The translations under genes were made by a program, and so were the position numbers. From NCBI GenBank assembly GCA_948976265.1, contig CARFUA010000009.1, forward strand, positions 58,680 through 86,205: DNA of 27,526 nt, given 5' to 3'. Origin of the DNA: an uncultured Clostridia bacterium. GTDB taxonomy: Bacteria; Bacillota; Clostridia; TANB77; CAG-508. This document shows positions 1 through 8,658 of the stretch, in pieces. Under the pieces are notes generated by a model. That model was given only the letters and a program-made list of their open reading frames with translations. It searched no databases and was not told where the DNA came from. Each line of letters starts with the position of its first letter. Position 1 is the first letter of the stretch.

Positions 1-229
1 TGTCTTGCTTTACTTCATCACGCAAATTATTCATGTCTTGCTTTACTTCATCACGCAAATTATTCATGTCTTGCTTTACTTCATCACGTAGATGATTCAT
101 GTCTTGCTTTACTTCATCACGCAAATTATTCATGTCTTGCTTTACTTCATCACGCAAATTATTCATATCCTGTTTCATTTCATCACGCAAATCATTTATA
201 TCTTGTTTTACTTCTCTACGTAAATCATT
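1..229 (-). repeat. 33-bp tandem repeat array
   Basis: Seven head-to-tail units with an exact 33-bp period begin at 1 (lacking two bases), 32, 65, 98, 131, 164 and 197. The five units nearest the window edge are almost identical and the later ones diverge. The array lies inside the coding region of the gene starting at 352, and each unit encodes one 11-residue block in the same frame, so unit gain or loss keeps the frame. Confidence 0.95.
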
Positions 230-352
230 CATATCTAATCTGATTTCTTCCATTTCCTTATCTACTTCATCAAATCTTTGATTCATTTCTTGATGCATCC
301 TATTGAATTTCTGATTTAATTCACCCAAAATTGCTAATATCTTTTCTTCCAT
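1..352 (-). CDS. Partial coiled-coil protein built of 11-residue tandem repeats
   Basis: The open frame starts at the ATG at 352-350, behind a clear ribosome binding site (AAAGGTGG), and runs off the left edge with no stop, so the C-terminus is missing. After about 40 charged residues the protein becomes a run of near-identical 11-residue units of the form NNLRDEVKQDM, seven of which are visible, encoded by 33-bp DNA repeats. There is no signal peptide, and the composition is Asn/Asp/Glu/Lys/Gln rich with Leu, Val and Met spaced for an amphipathic helix. An 11-residue period is the hendecad pattern of long, nearly straight coiled coils. No enzyme motif is visible and the function is unknown; a structural, scaffold or binding role is inference. 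It has its own promoter (387-415) and is not part of the operon upstream. Confidence 0.8.
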   Translation of the reverse strand, partial: MEEKILAILGELNQKFNRMHQEMNQRFDEVDKEMEEIRLDMNDLRREVKQDINDLRDEMKQDMNNLRDEVKQDMNNLRDEVKQDMNHLRDEVKQDMNNLRDEVKQDMNNLRDEVKQD

Positions 353-386
353 ATTTTCACCACCTTTCTACTTATATTGTAAATGA

Positions 387-415
387 ATTTTATCATATTC
401 TTAATAGAATTGCAA
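387..415 (-). promoter_or_regulatory. Sigma-A type promoter of the repeat-protein gene
   Basis: On the minus strand, TTGCAA (415-410) and TAAAAT (392-387) are separated by 17 bases. They lie 35 bases upstream of the ATG at 352. Confidence 0.55.
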
Positions 416-433
416 TAAAAATATTATCTTTCA

Positions 434-450
434 TTCGACCTTATTCGACA
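434..450 (-). promoter_or_regulatory. Possible tandem Spo0A (0A) boxes
   Basis: On the minus strand two GTCGAAT words are exactly 10 bp apart, just upstream of the promoter at 387-415. The upstream copy reads TGTCGAA, the core of the known 0A box; the other has one mismatch. Spo0A control is inference from the motif only. Confidence 0.3.
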
Positions 451-488
451 CTTTTTCCCCATGATTCACTTATTTTCGTATCCACAAT

Positions 489-890
489 TTATTTTAAATT
501 TACCCCCAAAATTCCGCCAATTGCTCCACCAATTATGCCAAACGCAATCATCATTATAGCACTAACATTAAGAGAAAAATCAAAATTCATGATACTTGAT
601 ATAAAATACAAAATCATCATATAAATAAGTCCCAAAATACTTCCATAAATAATTCCTTTATTTTCAATTCTCTTAGCTACCAAATATCCACCAATTAAAA
701 TACTAAACGAAGATATAAAAATCACTGTTGGCATAATAACACTTTCTTTTACGTTCGAAAAGCTAAGCACCATAGACAATACCAAAATCATTATAATACT
801 TAAAAACATAGAAATTCCAATTCCCTTTAACATGAGTAAAACTTTATTTACTCCTCCGTTTTCATTCAACTCTTCCATTTTTTCCTCCAA
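489..890 (-). CDS. TIGR04086/YrzE-type four-helix membrane protein
   Basis: A 133-aa protein with about 20 charged N-terminal residues followed by four hydrophobic segments (about residues 22-43, 52-70, 77-99 and 107-129), the last rich in glycine (IIGGAIGGILG). Length, topology and the glycine-rich final helix fit the TIGR04086 family of small Firmicute membrane proteins (YrzE in Bacillus subtilis). Context agrees: in B. subtilis yrzE lies downstream of queA and tgt, as here. No biochemical role is established. It begins behind TTGGAGG and follows the WG-repeat gene by 56 bases; a weak hairpin at about 903-925 in that gap could attenuate transcription. Confidence 0.75.
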   Translation of the reverse strand: MEEKMEELNENGGVNKVLLMLKGIGISMFLSIIMILVLSMVLSFSNVKESVIMPTVIFISSFSILIGGYLVAKRIENKGIIYGSILGLIYMMILYFISSIMNFDFSLNVSAIMMIAFGIIGGAIGGILGVNLK

Positions 891-946
891 AATAAAAATC
901 TCTTTAGAAAATTATATTTCTAAAAAGATTTTTTTATTCCTATTTT

Positions 947-2557
947 TTATTCATTTTCATTATTTTCGATTGATTCCGTGTTTTCGCTTGATTCTTTCAC
1001 ACTTATTAAATTATTTTCCTTTAAATATGTTTCTAAATCAATTTCATTTTCTTCATACTCTAAATAATATTTGGTTACACCTGATTTTGTTTTAGCATAT
1101 ATTTTTGAGCAAGAACATGGTATAATCAAACGTTTAATCCCAACATCATAAATACCATATAATCCATTCCACTTCACTACAATTCCCTTAATTCCAACAC
1201 TTTCTGGTATCGTTAACACATTTTCATAATCATTCGTACTTGTCACATCATTTCTTTGGCTGGTATTTGTAACTTCGTTTGTTGTATTGGTATCTTCCGA
1301 ATCTTCTTCCTCTTCTTCTGGAGTGTCTATAGCTGATTTCACATACCCCAAAGAATCATAAACACATTTCAATCGTTCATTTCCTTCTATATCAATAATT
1401 CCCATTTTTCCTTCATAGCTTACTGGTATACATTCATCAAATAATAAATTATAATTTCGAATATTTTCTCCCATAAATTCCTCTTCATTTTCGATTCCAA
1501 TTGCATCATATTCTGCATATACAACCGTATCACCCTGATGATTTACAACACCATATTTTCCATTTTTTTCCACTAAATATAACTTATTAACTTCATCTAA
1601 ATTCGCAATGTTATCAAACGCAGTTGGCTTAATAATTGTATTTCCCATTTTATCCACAATTCCAACCGAATTTTCAGCTGTTACAAAAAATTCATCTGTA
1701 TTTTGGCGATATACAATTTTATCATATTTTAAACTAATAATCTCTTGCCCATCTGATAATGAAATAACACCATAACTCGTTCCATCTCCTACAACCAGCA
1801 TTCCATCCGCTATTGCAGTTAAATTTTCATAAATATTACTAACCTCTGAATAACCACAATCCTTTGCTATTTTCAATACAGTCGGCGCAAACTGAGGAAT
1901 TGAATTAACACGAATTCTATTTAATTGCGAATTATAATGCGAAATATTAAATTGCACACTAAATATTTTTGCTACTTCTTCAAAAGCAACATATAATTCA
2001 TCATTTACATATTCAATTGGCACATCAATCGAAAATATTTCTTCTGTTTCATTTTCCGAATCCACTACAATATTAAGTGCCTGTTCCTTTGTTTCCTCAT
2101 TTACAATAATCAAATCCTTTGAATTTTCTGTAGTTTCACTTTGCTCTGTACTCGCAGAACTATTTTGATTTAAAATATATTTACGTATAATATTGGAATT
2201 TACATTCATTGAAACAATTTCATAAGGCGTCCTCAAATAGCAACTTTCAATATCTTCTGTGTAATTTTTATACTCTCCCTTCTGATACGAATATCCCAAT
2301 GCTTCTGCTAAATCCTTTACATTCATATAATAAGAACCATCTTGTGATTGTATCAACAAACTGGCTTTGATAGCCACTTCTTTTCCATCTACAAACATTT
2401 TCAAACGTTCATTATCCTTTTTTCGAATATAAGCAATCACACCCAATAATATCACTATTATAATGCCACAAATGATCAATCCAGTCAAAACAGTTTTTTT
2501 ATTTTTATTATTCTTTTCCATTTGTTCTACAAATTGATTACTCTCTTCAAAATTCAT
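947..2557 (-). CDS. Membrane-anchored WG-repeat protein with copper-amine-oxidase-N-like domains
   Basis: A 536-aa protein if started at the ATG at 2557, which has GAGGAGG five bases upstream; the frame could open 18 codons earlier but that would overlap tgt and lacks a ribosome binding site. The N-terminus is a short cytoplasmic stretch, then a single transmembrane helix (about residues 22-46), predicting an extracellular bulk. Residues about 55-190 contain two stretches resembling the copper-amine-oxidase N-terminal (stalk) fold found in Firmicute surface proteins (FVDGKEV...MNVKDLAEALGY and VNDELYVAFEEVAKIF). Residues about 240-510 hold degenerate WG-type repeats (YGVISLSDG, VGIVDKMGNTI, KYGVVNHQGDT, MGIIDIEGNE, YGIYDVG). 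An acidic low-complexity linker (EEEEEDSEDTNTTNEV) splits the last repeats. It sits 16 bases after tgt, the slot usually held by yajC. Function unknown. Confidence 0.75.
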   Translation of the reverse strand: MNFEESNQFVEQMEKNNKNKKTVLTGLIICGIIIVILLGVIAYIRKKDNERLKMFVDGKEVAIKASLLIQSQDGSYYMNVKDLAEALGYSYQKGEYKNYTEDIESCYLRTPYEIVSMNVNSNIIRKYILNQNSSASTEQSETTENSKDLIIVNEETKEQALNIVVDSENETEEIFSIDVPIEYVNDELYVAFEEVAKIFSVQFNISHYNSQLNRIRVNSIPQFAPTVLKIAKDCGYSEVSNIYENLTAIADGMLVVGDGTSYGVISLSDGQEIISLKYDKIVYRQNTDEFFVTAENSVGIVDKMGNTIIKPTAFDNIANLDEVNKLYLVEKNGKYGVVNHQGDTVVYAEYDAIGIENEEEFMGENIRNYNLLFDECIPVSYEGKMGIIDIEGNERLKCVYDSLGYVKSAIDTPEEEEEDSEDTNTTNEVTNTSQRNDVTSTNDYENVLTIPESVGIKGIVVKWNGLYGIYDVGIKRLIIPCSCSKIYAKTKSGVTKYYLEYEENEIDLETYLKENNLISVKESSENTESIENNENE

Positions 2558-2573
2558 AATTTCCTCCTCGATT

Positions 2574-3705
2574 TTAAACTTTTGTATAACCATAATTTTC
2601 ATAGAATTCATCTCTGAATTTTAACAAATTATCATTTTCTATTTCTATTCTAACTCTTTCCATCCATTTCGTCAAGAACCTTAAGTTATGAATTGATAAA
2701 AGTTGTACGCCTAAAATTTCTTTGCTATTTATTAAATGCCTAATATACGCTCTTGTAAAGTTTTGGCAAGCATAACAATCACATTCAGAATCAATGGGCG
2801 AAAAATCTGTTTCGTAAGTAGCGTTTCTGACAACTACTTTTCCGTGTGAAGTCATCGCTGTTCCATGTCTTGCAATACGGGTTGGTAAAACACAGTCTCC
2901 CATATCAATTCCCGCTAAAACGGCTTCCATTAAATAATCGGGAGAACCAATTCCCATCATATATCTTGGTTTGTTTTCTGGCATCTTAGGAGCTATATAA
3001 CGCAAAATTCTCAAATATTCTTCTTTCGGCTCACCAATCGCAATTCCGCCAATCGCATAGCCTGGCAAATCTAATTCCACTAATCTTTCTAAACATTCAT
3101 CTCTTAAATCCTCAAAATATCCACCTTGAATAATGCCAAATAAACCTTGTTTTTCTGTATTTTTATGAGCCTCTTTGCAACGTGTTTCCCATCTTATGGT
3201 TCGTTCCATCGATTTTTTAGTATAGTCATAAGTTACACCATATGGACAACATTCATCAAATGCCATCATAATATCAGAACCGAAGTGCTTCTTGGATTTC
3301 GACCGAAATTTCTGGACTGATAAACTTTTTACTTCCATCTAAATGAGAACGAAAATCCACTCCCTCTTCACGAATTTTTCTTAAATCGCCTAAACTAAAC
3401 ACCTGAAATCCGCCACTATCCGTTAAAATTGGTCTGTCCCAATGCATAAATTCATGTAGTCCTCCAGCTTGTCTGATTATTTCAGGTCCCGGACGCAAAA
3501 ACAAGTGATACGTATTGCTGAGGATAATTTGCGCTTTCACATCTTCCTTTAATTCTCTTGGACTAACGCCTTTTACCGTTGCTTGTGTGCCAACTGGCAT
3601 AAAAATCGGTGTTTGTATATCACCATGTGGTGTGTGAATCACACCTCTTCTTGCCCCTGAATTTTTGTCAATATGTAATAATTCATAAGTAATTGCTTGT
3701 TTCAT
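2574..3705 (-). CDS. tgt: Queuine/preQ1 tRNA-guanine transglycosylase, needing a +1 frameshift at a CGG codon
   Basis: Tgt exchanges G34 of GUN-anticodon tRNAs (Asp, Asn, His, Tyr) for preQ1, the first tRNA-bound step of queuosine synthesis; QueA, encoded just upstream, acts next. The coding sequence is in two frames: 3705-3283 (141 codons, ending ...EIQEAL) and 3281-2574 (235 codons, beginning GSDIMMAFDE). Skipping the C at 3282, first base of a CGG codon, gives a continuous 376-aa protein, the usual family length. All key residues are present: the TDSGGFQ loop (Asp96), the nucleophile in GMGDCVLPTR (about Asp270), and the zinc ligands CDCYAC plus His (about Cys308, 310, 313, His339). Unshifted translation stops two codons after CGG (TGA), yielding an inactive 143-aa fragment. 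Conservation on both sides argues against an old pseudogene. Confidence 0.92.
3274..3285 (-). other. Candidate +1 recoding site at CGG in tgt
   Basis: The minus strand reads CTT CGG TTC TGA in the incoming frame, with CGG at 3282-3280. The conserved frame is CTT, skip C, GGT TCT GAT. Leu141 and Gly142 of the joined protein flank the skipped base. The first ten bases are identical to the second site in the beta-CASP RNase gene. Confidence 0.85.
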
Positions 3706-3752
3706 GTTCTTTCCTTTCTAAAATCTTGATTTTTGTAGGATTTTGTGGTATA

Positions 3753-3782
3753 ATTATAATAGATATCTTCGGGCTGTTTCAA
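3753..3782 (-). promoter_or_regulatory. Possible internal promoter before tgt
   Basis: TTGAAA (3782-3777) and TATAAT (3758-3753), 18 bases apart on the minus strand, lie in the 86-base gap between queA and tgt. A short GGCT/AGCC hairpin overlaps the -35 side. This would let tgt be expressed apart from the longer operon. Confidence 0.4.
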
Positions 3783-3791
3783 GCCTTTTTT

Positions 3792-4814
3792 CTATAAAAT
3801 CATCATGGCATCTCCAAAACTAAAAAAGTGATATTTTTCTTTGACTGCTTCTTCATAAGCTTTCATCACAAAATCTTTGCCTGCCAAACTTGAGACTAAC
3901 ATAATCAACGTTGATTCTGGCAAATGAAAGTTGGTAATTAATTGGTCAATGCATTTGAATTGATAACCTGGATAAATGAAAATGCTGGTATCGCCTTCTG
4001 TTTCTTTCACAAAGCCATTTTCATCTGCCACAGATTCTAAAACACGACAAGATGTGGTTCCAACACTAATGATTTTATGTCCATTTTTTTTGGTTTCGTT
4101 GATTAAATCGGCATCTTCTTTTTTGATGTAATAATGTTCAGAATGCATGGTATGTTCTTCCACATTTTCCACTTTGACAGGACGAAATGTTCCAATTCCA
4201 ACATGTAGCGTTACTTTGGCAATTTTTACACCCTTTTTCTTGATTTCTTCTAATAATTCCTCTGTAAAATGTAAGCCAGCTGTTGGCGCAGCACTAGAAC
4301 CTTCGTATTTGGCATACACGGTTTGATATTTGTCATTTTCTTTTAGGCTTTCTTTAATATATGGTGGCAAAGGCATCAAACCAATTTGGTCTAAAATTTC
4401 GTTGAAAATGCCTTGATATTCAAACTTTACTTTTCGATTTCCCCCTGCTAATACTTCCAGAATTTCTGCTTTTAATAACCCACTTCCAAAGCTTACTTTG
4501 GTTCCTGGTTTTAACTTATTTCCTGGACGAACCATGGTTTCCCATTCATCGTTTTGCAAATTTTTTAACAATAAAAATTCGACATTGGCACCTGTATCTT
4601 TTTTGCCATATAATCTGGCTGGAAGAACTTTGGTATTGTTGATAACAAGGCAGTCTCCCGGATTGAGATAATCAATTACCTGTTTAAATACAGTATGTTT
4701 GATTTTTTGGGTGGTTCTATCCATGACTAAAAGACGTGCTTCGTCACGTTTATCGTAAGGATGTTGGGCAATCAGTTCTTCTGGTAATTCATAGTTGAAT
4801 TCGGATACTTTCAT
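3792..4814 (-). CDS. queA: S-adenosylmethionine:tRNA ribosyltransferase-isomerase
   Basis: QueA transfers and isomerises the ribosyl moiety of S-adenosylmethionine onto preQ1-modified tRNA to give epoxyqueuosine. The 340-aa length matches the family, and the signature stretches are clear: the N-terminal FNYELPEELIAQHP, DCLVINNTKVLPARLYG, GSSAAPTAGLHFTEELL, TLHVGIGTFRPV, the TSCRVLES segment and the C-terminal TNFHLPESTLIMLVSSLAG. The reading frame is unbroken. It begins behind AAGGAATCCCAAA-type weak Shine-Dalgarno sequence 27 bases after the ABC transporter gene and is followed by tgt, the conserved queA-tgt pair. Confidence 0.97.
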   Translation of the reverse strand: MKVSEFNYELPEELIAQHPYDKRDEARLLVMDRTTQKIKHTVFKQVIDYLNPGDCLVINNTKVLPARLYGKKDTGANVEFLLLKNLQNDEWETMVRPGNKLKPGTKVSFGSGLLKAEILEVLAGGNRKVKFEYQGIFNEILDQIGLMPLPPYIKESLKENDKYQTVYAKYEGSSAAPTAGLHFTEELLEEIKKKGVKIAKVTLHVGIGTFRPVKVENVEEHTMHSEHYYIKKEDADLINETKKNGHKIISVGTTSCRVLESVADENGFVKETEGDTSIFIYPGYQFKCIDQLITNFHLPESTLIMLVSSLAGKDFVMKAYEEAVKEKYHFFSFGDAMMIL

Positions 4815-4841
4815 TTTGGGATTCCTTTCTTTGTTTGGCTT

Positions 4842-6611
4842 TTATTTTAGTTTGCCATGATACATATCTTTAAAAATTCCTTCTTTTTGAATTAATTCAT
4901 CGTATTTTCCATCTTGTTCGATTTTTCCTTTATTTAACACAAGGATTCGATTACAATTTTTCAAAGTGGTTAATCTGTGAGCAATGGAAATAATGGTCGT
5001 GTCATTTTCTTTTTGCAATTTTTCAATTTCTGTTTGAATATATCTTTCAGAAGTATTATCTAAAGCGGAAGTTGCTTCATCTAGAATTAATATCTTGGGT
5101 TGTCTTAAAAAAATTCTAGCAATGGCAATTCTTTGTCTTTGGCCTCCTGATAAATTATTGCCACCTTCTGATAGCATGGCATTAAATTTGTCTGGAAGTC
5201 CATTAATATAATCATAAATATAAGCTTTTTTGGCTGCCTCTTCTACTTCTTCTTGTGTTACTTTTCGTTCTAATCCATAGCAAATATTTTCATAAATCGT
5301 TCCTGCAATCAAAAATGGAGATTGTGGTACCAGTGCTATGATTTGTGAAATCTCTTTTCTGGTCAAAGATTCGATATTTTTCGAATCTAAAATAATTTCT
5401 CCTTCTCCTTTTTCTAATTTGCAAATTGATTTAATCAAAGAAGATTTTCCACAACCACTTGGTCCTGCAATTCCTAGAAACATGCCTTTTTCTAATTCCA
5501 AATCAAAGTTTTGTAAAATTATTTTTTCTTTGTCTTCTTGGTAGTAGAAATTCAAATTTTCTATTTTTAAAATTGGCGCGATTCTCTTTTCTGTTTTTGG
5601 TGCGCTTAAAAGTTGATACGAAAAATCATTTGGAATTTCCACCATTTGGAAGAAATCTGTTGCTAAAACAGTGGATTCTGACAGTTCGTCAAAAATTCTA
5701 TGTAATTCTTCTAATGGCTTTATGAGTTGGTTAAAGCACAAATAAGCAGTCAACACACTTCCCACAGAAATGATACTTTTGGTTGCTAAATAAGTCGATA
5801 TTCCAATAATTAATACAGTAAAAAAAGCTTGGTTAATAAATTTTAAGCAATCATATCCTGCCATTGCTTTATGATGTTTCATTTCCTTTTTTCTTAAAAA
5901 TTCAGATTTTTCATTAAATCGATTGGTTTCAAAGTCAACACTATCACTAATTCTTATGACTTCGATTCCGTTAATTAATTCTACAATCGTACCATCCATT
6001 TGTGATTTACTTTCCAATAATTCAACTCGGATTCCTTTTTGACTGCTAATTTGTTTAAATACAATCAAAATTCCAATCGGAATGACTAGCATCATTGGTA
6101 AAGCAAGTACAACTGGTAATGTTATAAAAATGGTTATAATCGCAGCAATACTATTAAAAATAGCTGGCGCAAAATCCATAAATAATAACTTTTCTAGTTT
6201 GACAGTTCCTTCTAAACATCGATTCATTTTACCATGAATATTTCCTGTCATGTTTTCTCTAAAATAAGAAAGTGGCGCCATCAAAAGGGATTTTATCACT
6301 ATACCTCTTGCACGCTTTTCGGTTCTGGTTGCGGTATCTTCTACCATTACTCTTCTGACAATTTTTATGATTTCATTGACGACATTAACAATTAATATCA
6401 AAATCAAAAATGGAATCACTTTTGAAAAAGCGACTTCATTTTGTACTAAAATGTCGTCCGTTAACCAGCCAATTGCTTTGGGGGTCACTTGGGTTAATCC
6501 TGCTGAAAGAATCATGATAAAAATAATCCATATAAATGTTAATTTTTGTTTTTGTTCTAATAATTGATATAATTTTTTCAAAATTGATTTTAAGGTTTGT
6601 TTTTTTTCCAT
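4842..6611 (-). CDS. ABC transporter, fused permease/ATPase (exporter half-transporter)
   Basis: A 589-aa protein with the permease-ATPase order of type IV (B-family) exporters. The N-terminal half has about six hydrophobic segments (from residue 25 to about 310). The ATPase carries Walker A GPSGCGKSS (about residue 382), a Q-loop within LVPQSPF, the signature LSGGQRQRIAIAR (about 487), Walker B ILILDEATSALD (about 507) and the switch histidine in SIAHRLTTLKNC. It would act as a dimer in the membrane. Substrate is unknown: lipid, peptide or drug export are all possible. It sits between coaE and queA in the same orientation with short gaps, and no second half-transporter gene is adjacent, so a homodimer is the simplest reading. 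Confidence 0.93.
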   Translation of the reverse strand: MEKKQTLKSILKKLYQLLEQKQKLTFIWIIFIMILSAGLTQVTPKAIGWLTDDILVQNEVAFSKVIPFLILILIVNVVNEIIKIVRRVMVEDTATRTEKRARGIVIKSLLMAPLSYFRENMTGNIHGKMNRCLEGTVKLEKLLFMDFAPAIFNSIAAIITIFITLPVVLALPMMLVIPIGILIVFKQISSQKGIRVELLESKSQMDGTIVELINGIEVIRISDSVDFETNRFNEKSEFLRKKEMKHHKAMAGYDCLKFINQAFFTVLIIGISTYLATKSIISVGSVLTAYLCFNQLIKPLEELHRIFDELSESTVLATDFFQMVEIPNDFSYQLLSAPKTEKRIAPILKIENLNFYYQEDKEKIILQNFDLELEKGMFLGIAGPSGCGKSSLIKSICKLEKGEGEIILDSKNIESLTRKEISQIIALVPQSPFLIAGTIYENICYGLERKVTQEEVEEAAKKAYIYDYINGLPDKFNAMLSEGGNNLSGGQRQRIAIARIFLRQPKILILDEATSALDNTSERYIQTEIEKLQKENDTTIISIAHRLTTLKNCNRILVLNKGKIEQDGKYDELIQKEGIFKDMYHGKLK

Positions 6612-6664
6612 ATTTTTCTCCTGTTGCTATTTTATCACAATTTATCCAAAATGTAAACCAAAAA

Positions 6665-7264
6665 TTATGTAAATGAAAAAAATAGTTTATTTACCTTTTC
6701 TTCTAATTCTTCTAGACTAATGCTTTCATCATTTTCAATCACATAATCAGCATTTTCTCGATAAAATTGGTTGGACTTTTGAATTTCTAATCGTGCTTTG
6801 GCAACTTCTTCTGGAATCTTGTCTCGCTTGCAAATTCGTTTTATTTTTAATTCTATTGGCGCTTCGATTGCAATGGTTATATCACAAAGCTTGTCTAAAC
6901 CTGCTTCAAATAGTAATGGTGCATCAATCACGAGAATTTTTATTTCTGGCATGACAGAATGAATTTCTATTTCAATTTGAGGAATTAAGTGGCGAAATGT
7001 AATGCGATTTAATGTCTCCAAACAATGGTTATCGTGATAAATTAAATTTGCTAGCTTGGCTCGATTTAATGTGCCATTTTCCAGCACGATATTTTCGTTT
7101 TCAAAGGCTTTTTGAATCTCCGAAAAATATTCTGTTCCTGGCTTATTTAGAGCTTTTGCCATTTGGTCTGCGTTCATTATTTTGGTATCTTTTCTTTGGT
7201 TTAAAATTTCACCAATGGTGGTTTTTCCTGAACCAGAAGAACCTGTTATTCCAATTACTTTCAT
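6665..7264 (-). CDS. coaE: Dephospho-CoA kinase
   Basis: CoaE phosphorylates the 3'-hydroxyl of the ribose of dephospho-CoA with ATP, the final step of coenzyme A synthesis. The 199-aa protein has the P-loop GSSGSGKTT at residues 8-16, then NADQMAKAL, the conserved VIDAPLLFEAGL segment, and the lid region around ICKRDKIPEEVAKARLEIQ. Length and motif order are typical. It starts 9 bases after the transporter gene upstream and precedes the ABC exporter gene by 53 bases. Confidence 0.96.
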   Translation of the reverse strand: MKVIGITGSSGSGKTTIGEILNQRKDTKIMNADQMAKALNKPGTEYFSEIQKAFENENIVLENGTLNRAKLANLIYHDNHCLETLNRITFRHLIPQIEIEIHSVMPEIKILVIDAPLLFEAGLDKLCDITIAIEAPIELKIKRICKRDKIPEEVAKARLEIQKSNQFYRENADYVIENDESISLEELEEKVNKLFFSFT

Positions 7265-7273
7265 ACTTTTCTC

Positions 7274-8131
7274 CTAAATTTTGATTAATAAAATGCTAAT
7301 AACAATCAAAATGGCTGCTATGATTTTTCGTGGTAAATTGTCTCGTTCTTTTAAGAATAGATAGCCAACGATTACATTTAAAATAACCGATAAACTGCAA
7401 ATTGGCGCAACAATACTTACCTTTTGCAATTGATATGCCCTTAGTTGCGCTATAATCGACAAACTCCACGTAATTCCTGTTATCAATAATATTTTTTTAT
7501 TGGCAATTTTGAGTTCCTCTTTCACTTCTGAAATTTTTATTTTTTCTGTTAGTGCAATTAAAATGGCTGGAATCCCTAAAGTCATTGCTACATAAAACGG
7601 CAAATTGAAATGTTTTGAAAGGTTGACATCTAAAAACATGGCTATCGTAAAAGATAAATTGGCTAATACACCAAGTCCAATATAACGATTCATTTTGAAT
7701 TCACCTTTTTTATAAAAAATGAAAATATTACTAAAAATAATCAACATCGCTCCTAAAAATTTATGGAAGATAAATTCTTCGTTTAAAAATAAAAATCCTG
7801 CTAATGTTAAGAAAGTAGTTGACAATTGTTTTAGTATGCTAAAAGTAGAAGCTTCTATGCCACTTCTTACGGTTGTATTGACTCTATCTGTTATCGCATA
7901 AAAAATGATGGATAATCCTAGAAAAATCCAAACTTCAAAATTTGTTGGAAAAGTTAAATTAAAAAATGGGCAAATCAGCAATGCTGTTATGACGCCTATT
8001 ATTTCCAAAATTACGGTTAAAGCACCAGCATTTTTTAGGTTTTGGGTAGCTATTTTGTAAAATTGTGTGAAAATTGTGGATAAGATAATGTATAAAATTA
8101 CATATAAAATCCAATGATTTAGTAGATTCAT
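7274..8131 (-). CDS. EamA/DMT-superfamily transporter
   Basis: The start at 8131 (protein beginning MNLLNHWILY) is chosen because AAGGAGAG lies four bases upstream; an ATG 11 codons earlier would overlap rnhA. The 285-aa protein consists of about ten hydrophobic helices, with an internal repetition of five plus five expected for EamA-type drug/metabolite transporters. Recognisable pieces are TFLTLAGFLFLNEEF at the end of the first half and IVAPICSLSVILNVIVGYLFLKE in the second. Substrate cannot be inferred. It lies 13 bases after rnhA and 9 before coaE, so it is surely cotranscribed. Confidence 0.88.
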   Translation of the reverse strand: MNLLNHWILYVILYIILSTIFTQFYKIATQNLKNAGALTVILEIIGVITALLICPFFNLTFPTNFEVWIFLGLSIIFYAITDRVNTTVRSGIEASTFSILKQLSTTFLTLAGFLFLNEEFIFHKFLGAMLIIFSNIFIFYKKGEFKMNRYIGLGVLANLSFTIAMFLDVNLSKHFNLPFYVAMTLGIPAILIALTEKIKISEVKEELKIANKKILLITGITWSLSIIAQLRAYQLQKVSIVAPICSLSVILNVIVGYLFLKERDNLPRKIIAAILIVISILLIKI

Positions 8132-8144
8132 AATTCTCTCCTTT

Positions 8145-8579
8145 TTATAATTTCTTAATCGCACTGGTTGCCAGAAAGTCGCAACGATTATTTAATTCGT
8201 TATCACTATGACCTTTTACTTTGATAAAAGTGGTTTTGTGTTTTTTTGTTAATGCATATAATTCTTCCCACAATTCTCGATTTTTGACAGGTTCTTTGCT
8301 AGCTGTTTTCCAGTTATTTTTTTGCCAATTGTAAATCCAACCTTGATTAAAAGCATTTACAACATAAGCACTATCACTATAAATTTCTACTTCACATTCA
8401 AATTTTAGTAATTTGAGCGCTTCTAAAACAGCTGTTATTTCCATGATATTATTGGTGGTATCTTTCTGTGCTCCTGAAATTTCTTTTTGGGTTTCATCGC
8501 ATATTAAAACAGCTCCCCAACCACCTGGTCCTGGATTTCCTGAACAGGCACCATCGGTATAGATTGTTACTTTTTTCAT
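8145..8579 (-). CDS. rnhA: Ribonuclease HI
   Basis: RNase HI cleaves the RNA strand of RNA-DNA hybrids. The 144-aa protein starts YTDGACSGNPGPGGWG and carries the metal-binding DEDD set: Asp9, Glu47 (NIMEITAVLEAL), Asp69 (IYSDSAYVVN) and Asp134 (NNRCDFLA). The flexible-loop histidine is His124 in VKGHSDN. The basic handle region (NQGWIYNWQKNNWKTAS) is present, as in the E. coli-type enzyme. It is the first gene of the minus-strand run down to tgt and beyond, and has a promoter at 8611-8639. Confidence 0.97.
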   Translation of the reverse strand: MKKVTIYTDGACSGNPGPGGWGAVLICDETQKEISGAQKDTTNNIMEITAVLEALKLLKFECEVEIYSDSAYVVNAFNQGWIYNWQKNNWKTASKEPVKNRELWEELYALTKKHKTTFIKVKGHSDNELNNRCDFLATSAIKKL

Positions 8580-8610
8580 AAAATACTTTCCTTTTCTTTT
8601 ACTTTATGAT

Positions 8611-8639
8611 ATTATATCAGTAATTATTAAATTTTACAA
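8611..8639 (-). promoter_or_regulatory. Promoter of the rnhA-led operon
   Basis: Minus strand TTGTAA (8639-8634), 17-base spacer, TATAAT (8616-8611), 32 bases upstream of the rnhA ATG. The sequence lies in the 79-base divergent gap shared with tmcAL. Confidence 0.65.
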
Positions 8640-8658
8640 GATTGGTGGTGAATTTTTT

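Noticed and set aside
1..229. CRISPR array
   Set aside because: The 33-bp units are head-to-tail without unique spacers and encode protein repeats in frame.
99..281. Plus-strand frame encoding a Ser/Phe-rich repeat protein
   Set aside because: It is the antisense shadow of the repeat array; the minus-strand frame has the promoter, ribosome binding site and sensible composition.
2574..3705. tgt and the RNase gene as ordinary pseudogenes
   Set aside because: Catalytic and metal-binding residues are intact on both sides of every break, with no stops or further indels in the downstream frames.
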